Assembly (NCBI RefSeq): GCF_013466785.1
Contig: NZ_CP059163.1
Coordinates: 2,790,001 to 2,854,000, forward strand
DNA from: Nocardioides marinisabuli
GTDB taxonomy: Bacteria; Actinomycetota; Actinomycetes; Propionibacteriales; Nocardioidaceae
Reading direction: 5' to 3'
DNA: 64,000 nucleotides
Shown here: positions 18,039 through 26,428 of the stretch, piece after piece
Position numbering within the stretch: the first letter of the stretch is position 1
How the letters are laid out: each line of letters begins with the position of its first letter
The notes under the pieces: generated by a model
Seen by the model: the letters and a program-made list of their open reading frames with translations, nothing else
Told to the model about the DNA's origin: nothing
The model's database searches: none
Translations under genes and position numbers: made by a program

Positions 18039-19116
18039 CGACCCGCCCGGCGAGCACGTCGGCGACCGCGTCGTTGATCTTCTCGAACGGGTAGGTGGTG
18101 ACCAGCCCGTCGAGGTCGAAGCGACCCGCGTCGCGCAGCGCCAGCAGCCGGGGGACCATCTCGAGGGGGTCGGAGTCGCCCTCGATCGACGACATCACCC
18201 GCTTGCCGCCCTGGAGCAGGTCGATCGCGTCGAGCTGGTACTCCTCGGGGCCCAGCCCGAGCGCGACGAGGGTGCCGCGCGGCGCCAGCGCCTGCTGGGC
18301 CTGCTTGACCACGGCCGGCACCGCGGTGGTGTCGATGGCGTACGTCGACCCGGCACCGCCGGTGAGCTCCTTGACCCGCGCGACCACCTCGGCCGGCTCG
18401 AGGCCGGTGGCGTCGACGGGGGTGGCGCCCAGGCGCTCGGCCTCGGCGAGACGACCGGCCGCGAGGTCGACGGCCAGCACCGTGCCGACGCCCTCGGCCA
18501 CCGCGGCCGCGACCGCGGCGAGCCCGACGGCGCCGGCGCCGTACACCGCCAGGGAGTCCTGCGCCCCGGGGGACAGCACGTTGAGCACGGTCCCGGCGCC
18601 GGTCTGGAAGCCGCAGCCGTAGGGCGCGGCGAGGGTCAGGTCGAGCTCCGGGTCGACGACCACGCAGTTGTCGGCGTGGGCGATCGCGTGCCGCGCGAGG
18701 CTGGACTGGCCGAAGAACGAGCCGAAGACGGGGGAGCCGTCGAGGCTCATCGTCGTAGAGCCGTCGGCGCGCATGCCCATGTAGTTGAGCAGCAGCGACT
18801 GCTCGCAGTAGCCGACGTCGCCCTGGCGGCACGGGCCGCACTCGCGGCAGGAGCGGAAGGAGAGCACCACGTGGTCGCCGACGGCGATGCCCTCGACGGC
18901 CGGGCCGACGGCCTCGACGACACCGGTGCCCTCGTGGCCGAAGACGTTGGGGAACATCTCGTCGGGCAGGAAGTGGCGCATCGTCAGGTCGGTGTGGCAC
19001 AGGCCGGTCGCGACGATCCGCACCAGCACCTCGTCGTCGCGGGGGTCGTCGATATCGACCTCCGCCAGCTCGAAGTCGCCGCCCTGCCGGGTCACCATCG
19101 CCACCGTCGTCCTCAT
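18016..19116 (-). CDS. Zinc-dependent alcohol dehydrogenase, aryl-alcohol type
   Basis: 366-aa medium-chain dehydrogenase. Catalytic zinc ligands are in GLCHTDL (Cys at about 39) and GHEGTG (His at about 60). The structural zinc lobe is the four Cys of CRECGPCRQGDVGYC (about 90-104). The NAD-binding motif is GAGAVGLAAV (about 193-202) with the acidic residue in VLAVDLAAGR, favouring NAD. The overall pattern is that of aryl-alcohol/benzyl-alcohol dehydrogenases (XylB-like), so oxidation of an aromatic or medium-chain alcohol is likely. It diverges from folC. A dyad of the KstR/FadR type lies 8 nt upstream of the start, so repression lifted by an acyl-CoA-like ligand is plausible. Confidence 0.88.
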   Translation of the reverse strand: MRTTVAMVTRQGGDFELAEVDIDDPRDDEVLVRIVATGLCHTDLTMRHFLPDEMFPNVFGHEGTGVVEAVGPAVEGIAVGDHVVLSFRSCRECGPCRQGDVGYCEQSLLLNYMGMRADGSTTMSLDGSPVFGSFFGQSSLARHAIAHADNCVVVDPELDLTLAAPYGCGFQTGAGTVLNVLSPGAQDSLAVYGAGAVGLAAVAAAVAEGVGTVLAVDLAAGRLAEAERLGATPVDATGLEPAEVVARVKELTGGAGSTYAIDTTAVPAVVKQAQQALAPRGTLVALGLGPEEYQLDAIDLLQGGKRVMSSIEGDSDPLEMVPRLLALRDAGRFDLDGLVTTYPFEKINDAVADVLAGRVVKPVLVW

Positions 19117-19124
19117 GGGCAGAA

Positions 19125-19140
19125 CTAGAACGTGTTACAG
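19125..19140 (-). promoter_or_regulatory. TetR-type operator (KstR/FadR-like) before alcohol dehydrogenase
   Basis: CTAGAACGTGTTACAG on the plus strand, containing the GAAC-N2-GTT core (the plus strand reads AGAACGTGTTA) that resembles the sites of lipid- and sterol-responsive TetR regulators. It overlaps the expected -10/-35 region of the minus-strand gene and lies 42 bp from folC. Confidence 0.5.
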
Positions 19141-19181
19141 ACTCGGGGTCAAGGGGCCCACGTCCCTAGACTGGACCGGAC

Positions 19182-20612
19182 ATGAGTGAGACACCCTCCC
19201 TGCCAGACGACGAGACCGTCGTGCCCCGCGCCGCCGAGACCTTCCGCGAGGTCGAGGACGCCCTGCTCTCGCGCTGGCCCGAGACCCGGCTCGAGCCCTC
19301 GCTGGAGCGCATCGAGGCCTTCCTCGAGCTGCTCGGCGATCCCCAGCGCTCCTTCCGGATGGTGCACCTGACCGGCACCAACGGCAAGACCTCCACCTCG
19401 CGGATGGTCGACGCGCTGCTGCGCGCCCTCGAGCTGCGCACCGGCCGCTTCACCAGCCCCCACGTCGAGACGATGAACGAGCGGATCAGCGTCGACGGGG
19501 AGCCCCTCGACGACGAGGCCTTCGTGCGCGCCTTCAACGAGATCGCGGCGTACACGCACCTGGTCGACGAGGACCAGCCGCACCCGTTGTCGTTCTTCGA
19601 GACCGTGGTGGGCATGGCGTACGCCGCCTTCGCCGACGCCCCCGTCGACGTGGCCGTCGTCGAGGTCGGCATGGGCGGCTCGTGGGACGCCACCAACGTC
19701 GCCGACGCCGACGTGGCCGTCGTGCTGCCGATCGCCGTCGACCACGCGCGCTACCTCGGCGGCACCACCGAGGCGATCGCCCACGAGAAGGCCGGCATCA
19801 TCAAGCCCGGCTCGACGGTCGTGATGGCCCAGCAGGACCCCGAGGCCGGCGCGGTGCTGATGGCCCGGGCCGCCGAGGTCGGCGCCACGGTGGCCCGCGA
19901 GGGCCTGGAGTTCGGCGTCGTCTCGCGCACCCCCGCCGTCGGCGGCCAGATGGTCTCGCTCCAGGGCCTGCGGGCCCGCTACGACGAGGTCTTCCTGCCG
20001 CTCTACGGCGCCCACCAGGCCCAGAACGCCGCCGTCGCGCTGGCGGTCGTCGAGGCCTTCGCCGCCGCCGGGCCCGACGCGCAGGCCCTCGACGCCGACC
20101 TGGTGCGCGCGGCCTTCGCCGAGGTCACCTCGCCGGCGCGCCTGGAGGTGGTGCGGCGCAGCCCCACCGTCGTGCTCGACGCCGCCCACAACCCGCACGG
20201 GGCCGAGGCCGTCGGCGCCGCGCTCGAGGACTCCTTCACCTTCGAGCCGCTCATCGGCGTGCTGGGCGTGATGGGCGACAAGGACGCCGAGGGCCTGCTG
20301 GTCGCCCTCGAGCCGCACCTGGCCCACGTGGTCTGCACCCAGAACTCCTCCGACCGCGCGATGTCGGCCACCGCCCTGGCCGAGACCGCCGTCGAGGTCT
20401 TCGGCGAGGACCGCGTCACCGTCGTGCCGCGCCTGGTCGACGCCATCGACGCCGCCGCCGCGCTCGCCGAGGCCGGCGAGGCCGTCGGCTCCTCGATCGG
20501 CTCCGGGGCGGTGCTGGTCACCGGCTCGGTCGTCACCGCCGGCGAGGCCCGCACCCTGCTGACCCGCGGGCGCCGCGCGCCCGGCACCCCCCGCGAGGAG
20601 GACCCGTCGTGA
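19182..20612 (+). CDS. folC: Folylpolyglutamate synthase / dihydrofolate synthase
   Basis: Adds glutamate to dihydropteroate and to reduced folates. 476 aa, Mur-ligase fold: P-loop TGTNGKTS (about 64-71), the conserved GRFTSPH, and EVGMGGSWDATN (about 162-173). The C-terminal domain has VLDAAHNPHGAEA (about 327-339). The bifunctional role is normal in actinobacteria. ATG 19182 has TAGACT 9 nt upstream. The stop overlaps the GTG of the next gene (GTGA), a conserved pairing in actinobacteria, where ndk is also usually just downstream, as it is here after an intervening MocR locus. Confidence 0.94.
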   Translation: MSETPSLPDDETVVPRAAETFREVEDALLSRWPETRLEPSLERIEAFLELLGDPQRSFRMVHLTGTNGKTSTSRMVDALLRALELRTGRFTSPHVETMNERISVDGEPLDDEAFVRAFNEIAAYTHLVDEDQPHPLSFFETVVGMAYAAFADAPVDVAVVEVGMGGSWDATNVADADVAVVLPIAVDHARYLGGTTEAIAHEKAGIIKPGSTVVMAQQDPEAGAVLMARAAEVGATVAREGLEFGVVSRTPAVGGQMVSLQGLRARYDEVFLPLYGAHQAQNAAVALAVVEAFAAAGPDAQALDADLVRAAFAEVTSPARLEVVRRSPTVVLDAAHNPHGAEAVGAALEDSFTFEPLIGVLGVMGDKDAEGLLVALEPHLAHVVCTQNSSDRAMSATALAETAVEVFGEDRVTVVPRLVDAIDAAAALAEAGEAVGSSIGSGAVLVTGSVVTAGEARTLLTRGRRAPGTPREEDPS

Positions 20613-20971
20613 AGCGGTCGCCCCGTCGCGGCATGTGCGCCGCGATCCTCTCCCTCGAGGCCGTCACCCTGGGCCTGACCACGCCGGTGATGATCTCGCT
20701 GACCGACGTGCCGACCTCCGTGGCGCTGCTCGTCGGGCTCGGCCTCGCCGTCGTGTGCCTGCTCCTGGCCGGCATGCTGCGCTCGGAGTGGGCCTACACC
20801 GCCGGCTGGGTGGTGCAGGCCGCGGCCGTCGGGCTGGGCTTCGTGATCCCGCTGATGTTCTTCCTGGGTGGCGTCTTCGCGCTGCTGTGGGGCACCGCCG
20901 TGCTCCTGGGGCGCAAGATCGAGCGCGAGCGGGCGGCGGCGTACGCGGCGTACGAGGCCGAGCAGGGCTGA
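20609..20971 (+). CDS. DUF4233 small membrane protein
   Basis: 120 aa, coupled to folC by a GTGA start/stop overlap, with GAGGAG 8 nt upstream. Four hydrophobic segments (MCAAILSLEAVTLGLTTPVMI; VALLVGLGLAVVCLLLAGML; YTAGWVVQAAAVGLGFVIPL; FFLGGVFALLWGTAVLLG) and a basic C-terminal helix (KIERERAAAYAAYEAEQG). Size, arrangement and position directly after folC fit the DUF4233 family, whose function is unknown. Confidence 0.82.
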   Translation: MKRSPRRGMCAAILSLEAVTLGLTTPVMISLTDVPTSVALLVGLGLAVVCLLLAGMLRSEWAYTAGWVVQAAAVGLGFVIPLMFFLGGVFALLWGTAVLLGRKIERERAAAYAAYEAEQG

Positions 20972-21001
20972 CCCCAGCCAGGCAGCCAGCCGACCAGGCA
21001 G

Positions 21002-22332
21002 CTAGCCGCGCAGGGCGGTGGCGACCGCCGCCAGCGCCCGGTCGAGCTCGGCGTCGGTGCAGCCGCCGAAGCCGAGCACCAGCCCGCTCAGGGCCCTCGA
21101 GCGGCAGTAGTCGTCGAGCAGGGGCACGTCGAACCCGACGCGCCGGGCCGCCTGCTGGGCCCGGCGGGCGAGCGCCGCCGGCAGCGGCACGGCGGCGTAC
21201 ATCCCCGCCACCGGGCCGTCGAGGTGCTCGCCCAGCGCGTCGACGACCCGCGCGGCCCGGGCCGCGTAGGTGCGCCGCGCGAACGGACCACGCGGTCGAC
21301 GTACCCCTCGCGCAGCAGGGAGAGGTAGGCGCGCTGCACCGGCCAGGGCGCCGCGTCGTGGGTGCGCTCGCGCCGCTCGTCGACGGCCGCGCCCAGCGCC
21401 GCCGGCGGCACCAGCCAGCCCAGCCGCAGGCTCGGCGAGACCGACTTGCTGGCGGTGCCCAGGTAGGCGACCCGCTCGCGGTCGAGGCTGGCCAGCGCCG
21501 GGATGGGCGCGACGTCGTAGCGGAACTCGGAGTCGTAGTCGTCCTCGACCACCACGGCCCCCGCGTCGCCCGCCGCGCCCAGCAGCGCCAGACGGCTGGC
21601 CCCCGTCATGGTCGCGCCCAGCGGGTGCTGGTGGGCCGGGGTCACGTACGCCGCCGCGAGACCGCGCAGGTCGGCCCCGGCCGCGCCGGGCGGCAGGTCG
21701 ACGACCCGCCGGCCCGCCGCCTCGACGGTGGCGACGGCCGCCCGGTAGCCGGGGTCCTCGACCCCGACGGGGCCGGGGGCCAGGGCGCCGAGCAGGTGGC
21801 GCAACCCGTCGGTGGTGCCGGTGGTCACCCGCACCTCGTCGGGGTCGACGGCCAGGCCGCGGGTGCGGGCCAGCCGCGAGGCCAGCTCGGCCCGCAGCTC
21901 GGGGAGGCCGCGGGGGTCGTCGTACCCGCGCGGTGGCGTCGCGGCGGCGACGTCGCGCCAGGCGCGGCGCCACAGCGCCTGGTGCCGGGGGTCGATCCAG
22001 GGGGTGCCGGTGTCGAGGCGCACCGGCTCGGGCGTCCCGGCCGCCGCGGCGGGGGAGCGCGCGGGTGCGGGGCTGGCCTGGCTGCGGCCGGCGGCGACGA
22101 AGGTGCCCTGCCCGTGCCGCCCCTCGAGCCACCCCTCGGCCACCAGCTGCGCCCAGGCCTGCTCGACGACGCTGCGGGCGACCCCGAGGTCGGCGGCGAG
22201 CGCCCGGCTGCTGGGCAGGCGGTCGCCGGGGTGCAGCCGCCCGTCGGTGACCCGCGCACGCACCGCGTCGGCCAGCTGCACGCCCAGGGGCACGGCGGTC
22301 CCGCGGTCGAGCCGGACGGCGAGGAGGGGCAT
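21002..22332 (-). CDS. MocR/PdxR-type GntR-aminotransferase regulator, frameshifted
   Basis: PLP-dependent transcription factor with an N-terminal GntR winged helix (about 1-75: VPLGVQLADAVRARV, LPSSRALAADLGVAR) and an aminotransferase class I-like domain (about 115-440). The PLP lysine is in LGTASKSVSPSLRLGW. The frame breaks near 21285: the first part reads to GYVDRVV, while the C-terminal part (RRTYAARAARVVDAL to VATALRG) is one frame over. Adding one C at the CGCGG tract restores a protein of about 443 aa. It is divergent from a PNPOx-like flavoprotein gene, an arrangement typical for MocR regulators of vitamin B6 enzymes. The start at 22332 gives MPLLAVRLDRG. Confidence 0.85.
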
Positions 22333-22403
22333 CGTCAGTGGCCTGTCTGAATAGTCGGGTATTGGCCCTCGTGGGCGAGCCACTGGGTGGGGACCATGGT
22401 GAC
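22333..22403. promoter_or_regulatory. Divergent control region of mocR-type gene and PNPOx-like gene
   Basis: 71 bp between the two starts. It holds the more AT-rich segment CTGAATAGTCGGGTATTGG and the imperfectly repeated words CCACTGGG and GGGACCATGG, the expected place for a MocR binding site. The exact operator cannot be delimited by eye. Confidence 0.4.
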
Positions 22404-23117
22404 ATGACGACCCCGCCGCCTTCGCCGCTCGCGCCGCTCTCGCCCACCGACCGCACCACCGCCACGCGCGGCCGGCACCGGATGGTCGAGGACCGCGCCG
22501 CCCTGCACGCCCTGCTCGCGGAGGCGATGGTGGCGCACCTGGGGCTGGTGGTCGGCGAGGGCGACGAGGCGCACCCGGTCGTCCTGCCGACGGCGTACGC
22601 CGCGGACCCGGAGGGCCCCGACGAGGGCGGCACCCTCTACCTGCACGGCTCGGTCGCCGCGGGCTGGCTGGCCCCGGTGCTCGCGGGCCAGGTCTGCGTC
22701 ACCATCACCCTGCTCGACGGCCTGGTCGCTGCCCGCTCGGGCTTCCACCACTCGATGAACTACCGCAGCGCGGTGGTCGTGGGTCGCCCTCGGCTGGTGC
22801 GGGACGAGGCCGAGCGGGCCCGGGCCCTCGACCTCGTCGTCGACCAGGTGGTGCCCGGCCGGTCGGCCACCCTGCGCCCGCACACCCGCAAGGAGCTGGC
22901 CGCCACCGCCGTCCTCGCGCTGCCCCTGGTCGAGGCGTCGCTGAAGGTGCGCAGTGGGGGACCGGTCGACGACGAGCCCGACGTCGCCGCGGGCGTGTGG
23001 GGAGGCCACGTGCCCCTGCGGCTGGTGGCCGGCGACCCGGTCCCCGACGCCGACGCGGCCGGGCTGCCGGTGCCCCGCGACGTGGCCGCACGCGCGGCGG
23101 CGCTGGGGGATCGGTAG
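22404..23117 (+). CDS. Pyridoxamine 5'-phosphate oxidase-like flavoprotein
   Basis: 237 aa with the split-barrel flavin-binding fold. It resembles the PNPOx-like 2 group (MTTPPP leader, then [49 protein letters not shown], and [28 protein letters not shown]). The last segment, with SMNYRS, is conserved in this group. It probably binds FMN or F420; the substrate is unknown. The divergent MocR-type regulator suggests a link to B6 metabolism. The ATG at 22404 is chosen because the family N-terminus starts near here. Confidence 0.8.
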   Translation: MTTPPPSPLAPLSPTDRTTATRGRHRMVEDRAALHALLAEAMVAHLGLVVGEGDEAHPVVLPTAYAADPEGPDEGGTLYLHGSVAAGWLAPVLAGQVCVTITLLDGLVAARSGFHHSMNYRSAVVVGRPRLVRDEAERARALDLVVDQVVPGRSATLRPHTRKELAATAVLALPLVEASLKVRSGGPVDDEPDVAAGVWGGHVPLRLVAGDPVPDADAAGLPVPRDVAARAAALGDR

Positions 23118-23120
23118 GGT
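23115..23120 (+). promoter_or_regulatory. -10 hexamer of ndk, leaderless spacing
   Basis: TAGGGT with 7 nt to the ATG at 23128. The T of the hexamer is the first base of the TAG stop codon of the preceding gene. Confidence 0.5.
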
Positions 23121-23127
23121 CGCGGCC

Positions 23128-23547
23128 ATGACCGAGCGCACCCTGGCCCTGATCAAGCCCGACGGCGTCCGCCGCGGCCTCACCGGCGAGATCGTGCGCC
23201 GCATCGAGGCCAAGGGCTACACCCTCGCGCGCCTCGAGCTGCGCGAGGCGACCCCCGAGCTGCTCGCCGAGCACTACGAGGAGCACCAGGGCAAGCCGTT
23301 CTACGAGCCCCTGGTCGAGTTCATGCTCTCCGGCCCGGTCGTGGCGATGGTCCTCGAGGGCGAGCGCTGCATCGAGGGCTTCCGCTCGCTGGCCGGCGCC
23401 ACCGACCCGACCGCCGCCGCCCCCGGCACCATCCGCGGGGACCTGGGTCGCGACTGGGGCCTGAAGGTGCAGCAGAACCTCGTGCACGGCTCCGACGCCC
23501 CCGAGACCGCCGAGCGCGAGATCGGCATCTGGTTCCCCGAGCGCTGA
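23128..23547 (+). CDS. ndk: Nucleoside diphosphate kinase
   Basis: Transfers the gamma-phosphate from NTPs to NDPs through a phosphohistidine. 139 aa, a normal length. [16 protein letters not shown] at the start, active-site His in [16 protein letters not shown] (about residue 118), and the Kpn-loop region [16 protein letters not shown]. The stop codon TGA contributes its final A to the first unit of a 22-bp repeat array. Confidence 0.96.
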   Translation: MTERTLALIKPDGVRRGLTGEIVRRIEAKGYTLARLELREATPELLAEHYEEHQGKPFYEPLVEFMLSGPVVAMVLEGERCIEGFRSLAGATDPTAAAPGTIRGDLGRDWGLKVQQNLVHGSDAPETAEREIGIWFPER

Positions 23548-23665
23548 CCCGGCGCAGATCTCGCGCCCACCCGGCGCAGATCTCCCGCTCACCCGACCCG
23601 GCCCGACACTTCGGGCCGGGTCGACGCGATATATGGGCCGGGTCGACGCGATATATGGGCCGGGT
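23547..23665. repeat. Array of 22-bp intergenic repeat units (two direct, hairpin, two inverted)
   Basis: Two plus-strand units (23547-23568 and 23569-23590) start ACCCGGCGCAGATCTC. A central hairpin (23596-23621) follows. Then two identical units lie in opposite orientation (23622-23643 and 23644-23665), reading ACCCGGCCCATATATCGC on the minus strand. The first unit begins on the last base of the ndk stop codon. The same unit family occurs at 32981-33046. The ATATAT tract is unusual for this genome. Confidence 0.85.
23596..23621 (+). terminator. Hairpin inside the repeat array, probable ndk terminator
   Basis: 11-bp perfect stem (ACCCGGCCCGA with its complement) and loop CACT. The arms resemble truncated repeat units. 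Confidence 0.65.
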
Positions 23666-23778
23666 GGGCGTTGTGACTGGTGTGGCGCGTGGTGCCCCGG
23701 CGTGGCGTCCGGGATCTGTGGTAGGTGCTCCTTAGGCTCGGGACCGGGTCGTACCGGGATCGTGCGCGCGGGACGGCC

Positions 23779-23784
23779 TACCTT
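23779..23784 (+). promoter_or_regulatory. Possible -10 of the mre operon
   Basis: TACCTT, giving a start point near 23791 and a leader of about 38 nt with a weak AGG element before mreB. No convincing -35 was seen. Confidence 0.35.
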
Positions 23785-23829
23785 CCCCGGTCAGCACTCG
23801 CGCACGAGGGACCACGAGGCGCACCCGCC

Positions 23830-24858
23830 ATGGCGAACAGCTTCTTCGGCCGAGACATGGCCGTCGACCTCGGCACCGCCAACACGCTGGTCTACGCCCG
23901 CGGGCGCGGGGTGCTGCTCGACGAGCCCAGCGTGGTGGCGCTCAACTCGACCACCGGCGAGATCCTCGCGGTGGGCCACGAGGCGAAGCGGATGATCGGG
24001 CGCACCCCCGACAACATCACCGCCATCCGCCCGCTCAAGGACGGCGTCATCGCCGACTTCGAGGCCACCGAGCAGATGCTGCGCTACTTCATCCAGCAGG
24101 TGCACCGGCGCAGCGCCTTCGCCAAGCCCCGCATGGTCATCTGCGTGCCCAGCGGCATCACCGCCGTCGAGCAGCGCGCGGTCAAGGAGGCCGGCTACCA
24201 GGCCGGCGCCCGGCGCGTCTACATCGTCGAGGAGCCGATGGCCGCGGCGATCGGTGCCGGGCTGCCCGTGCACCAGGCCACCGGCAACATGGTCGTCGAC
24301 GTCGGCGGCGGGACCACCGAGGTCGCGGTCATCAGCCTCGGCGGCATCGTGACCAGCCTGTCGATCCGCACCGCCGGCGACGACCTCGACGCCGCGATCG
24401 TGGCGTGGATGAAGAAGGAGTACTCCCTCATGCTCGGCGAGCGCACCGCCGAGGAGGTCAAGATGACTCTCGGCTCCGCGTTCCCGCTGCCCGACGAGCC
24501 CGAGGCCGAGATCCGCGGCCGCGACATGGTCTCGGGGCTGCCGCGCACCGTCGTGGTCTCCAGCGCAGAGGTGCGCCAGGCCCTCGAGGAGCCGCTGCAC
24601 GCGATCGTCGACGCGGTGCGCACCACCCTCGACCAGACCCCGCCCGAGCTGGCCGGCGACATCATGGACCGCGGCATCGTGCTGACCGGCGGCGGCGCGC
24701 TGCTGCGCGGCCTCGACGAGCGGCTGCGCCACGAGACCGGCATGCCCGTGCACGTCGCCCCCGACCCGCTGAGCTCGGTGGCGCTGGGCGCCGGCAAGTG
24801 CGTCGAGGAGTTCGAGGCGCTGCAGCAGGTGCTCGTGACCGACCCGAGGCGCTACTGA
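23830..24858 (+). CDS. mreB: Rod-shape determining actin homologue MreB
   Basis: Cytoskeletal ATPase that directs lateral wall synthesis. 342 aa, starting MANSFFGRDMAVDLGTANTLVY. The actin-fold ATP motifs are DLGTANT (about 12-18), DVGGGTTEVAVI (about 157-168) and LTGGGALLRGL (about 285-295). It is first in the operon with mreC overlapping by one base (TGATG). Presence of mreBCD-mrdA-rodA implies MreB-guided elongation or sporulation-type wall synthesis; Nocardioides is rod or coccoid. Confidence 0.96.
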   Translation: MANSFFGRDMAVDLGTANTLVYARGRGVLLDEPSVVALNSTTGEILAVGHEAKRMIGRTPDNITAIRPLKDGVIADFEATEQMLRYFIQQVHRRSAFAKPRMVICVPSGITAVEQRAVKEAGYQAGARRVYIVEEPMAAAIGAGLPVHQATGNMVVDVGGGTTEVAVISLGGIVTSLSIRTAGDDLDAAIVAWMKKEYSLMLGERTAEEVKMTLGSAFPLPDEPEAEIRGRDMVSGLPRTVVVSSAEVRQALEEPLHAIVDAVRTTLDQTPPELAGDIMDRGIVLTGGGALLRGLDERLRHETGMPVHVAPDPLSSVALGAGKCVEEFEALQQVLVTDPRRY

Positions 24859-25901
24859 TGGCCCTGCTCGACCGCGTCTCCACCCCCCGTCGCGCCCCTG
24901 GTACGCCGCGCGGCGACCAGCCCGGCCGCCCGCGGCGCACCCGGTCGCTGATGGCGCGCCACGAGCGTCGCGAGCGCCGCTGGGGAGCCGGCCCGGGCGG
25001 TCCCGGCGCCGAGGCACCCCGCCCGTCGCGCTCGCTGCTGGTCGCGCTGCTGCTGGCCACCGCGAGCGTCACCACCCTCGACCTCGCCGCCGGCGACTCC
25101 TCGCCGCTCGACCCGGTGCGCGGCGTGCTCGCCGACACCCTCGGGCCCGCCCAGAGCGCGACCACCGCCGTGGTGCGCCCCTTCACCGCGGTCGGCGGCT
25201 GGTTCGAGAGCAACGGCTCGCTGCGCGAGGAGGTCGCCACCCTCGAGGCCGAGAACTCCGCGCTGCGCTCGGAGCTCAACACCTCCGCCTACGACCGCAA
25301 CCGGCTCGCGGAGTACGACGGCCTGACCAGCGTCGCCTCCGACCTCGGCTACTCGCTGGTGCCCTCCCGCGTGGTCGGCGTCGGCCCGGCCCAGTCGTTC
25401 TCGAGCACCGTGACCATCGACGCCGGCACCGACGCCGGCGTGCAGCCCGACATGACCGTGGTCAACAACGACGGCCTCGTCGGCCGGGTGCTCAGCGCCG
25501 GGCGCTCCACCGCGACCGTGCTGCTGCTGGTCGACCCCGAGTCGACCGTCGGGGCCCGGGTGGGCGACTCGATGGAGATGGGCTTCCTCAGCGGCCGCGG
25601 CGTCATCGGCGACGAGGGCCGCCTCGACCTCGAGCTGGTCGACGACTCCTCGGTGCCCGCGCGCGCCGACAGCGTCGTGACCTGGGGCAGCGAGGGCGGC
25701 GCGCCGTACCTCGCCGGCATCCCCGTCGGCCGGGTCACCAAGGTCTACTCCTCGCTGCGCGAGACCGCCCAGCGCGCGGTCATCGACCCGTACGTCGACT
25801 TCGGCGCCCTCGACCTGGTCGGCGTGGTGGTGCCCACCGGCACCCGCAGCGACCGCGGCATCATCGGCGCCGACGGCGAGATCGAGGGAGGCGGCCGGTG
25901 A
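24858..25901 (+). CDS. mreC: Rod shape-determining protein MreC
   Basis: Bitopic scaffold that links the elongasome to PBP2. 347 aa: a long basic cytoplasmic leader (about 1-50), one membrane helix (SLLVALLLATASVTTLDLAA, about 56-75), a coiled-coil segment (LREEVATLEAENSALRSEL, about 120-138) and the twin-barrel domain (about 165-330). The start ATG overlaps the mreB stop. An internal ATG at 24951 (MARHERRER) would shorten the leader and cannot be excluded. The last codons overlap mreD by GTGA. Confidence 0.93.
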   Translation: MALLDRVSTPRRAPGTPRGDQPGRPRRTRSLMARHERRERRWGAGPGGPGAEAPRPSRSLLVALLLATASVTTLDLAAGDSSPLDPVRGVLADTLGPAQSATTAVVRPFTAVGGWFESNGSLREEVATLEAENSALRSELNTSAYDRNRLAEYDGLTSVASDLGYSLVPSRVVGVGPAQSFSSTVTIDAGTDAGVQPDMTVVNNDGLVGRVLSAGRSTATVLLLVDPESTVGARVGDSMEMGFLSGRGVIGDEGRLDLELVDDSSVPARADSVVTWGSEGGAPYLAGIPVGRVTKVYSSLRETAQRAVIDPYVDFGALDLVGVVVPTGTRSDRGIIGADGEIEGGGR

Positions 25902-26406
25902 GCGCGCTGCGCGCGGTCGTCGCCGCCCTCGCGGTGAGCCTGGCGCTCGTGCTGCAGGTCTCGGTCTTCGGGCCGCTGGCCTGGGAGGGCGTGGTGCCCA
26001 ACCTGTGCCTGCTGGTGGTCGTGGCCGGGGCGCTGACCCGCGGCCCGCAGTTCGCGATGGTGCTGGGCTTCGGGCCGGGCTGCTGCTCGACCTCGCGCCG
26101 CCGGCCGACCACGTCGCCGGCCGCTGGGCGCTCGCGCTGCTGCTGGTGGGCTACCTCGTGGGGCGGGTGCGGCCCGAGTCGCGTCCCACCGCCACCACCG
26201 TGGTGGCCACCGTGGCCGCCGCCTCGTTCGTCGGCACCTCGGTCTTCGCGCTCAGCGGCGTCGTGCTCTCCGACCCCGTCGTCGGGGTGGGGGAGACGCT
26301 GTCGGTGCTCGCGGTCTCGCTGGTCTGGGACGTGCTGCTGACCCCCTTCGTGCTGCCCCCGCTGATGGCGCTGTTCCGCCGCCTCGAACCCGTCCACGCC
26401 CTGTGA
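25898..26406 (+). CDS. mreD: Rod shape-determining protein MreD, frameshifted
   Basis: Polytopic partner of MreC of about 170 aa. The first frame (from GTG 25898, overlapping the mreC stop) encodes LRAVVAALAVSLALVLQV to FAMVLGFG. From about 26074 the sequence continues one frame over as AGLLLDLAPPADHVAGRW, LLVGYLVGRVRPES and five membrane segments to VHAL. Restoring one G (GGGG for GGG at 26072-26074) joins the conserved GFGAGLLLDL motif. Both halves match MreD and the operon is otherwise intact. A one-base sequence error is more likely than loss of a core elongasome gene. Confidence 0.9.
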
Positions 26407-26428
26407 GCTGCTCTGTGAGGTCCTGCTG

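Noticed and set aside
23547..23665. 22-bp repeat array considered as CRISPR
   Set aside because: Units are contiguous with no spacers, two are inverted, and no cas genes are present.
25898..26406. Programmed frameshift in mreD
   Set aside because: The break is loss of one G in a GGG run with no slippery heptamer or downstream structure, and the same signature occurs in many unrelated genes here.
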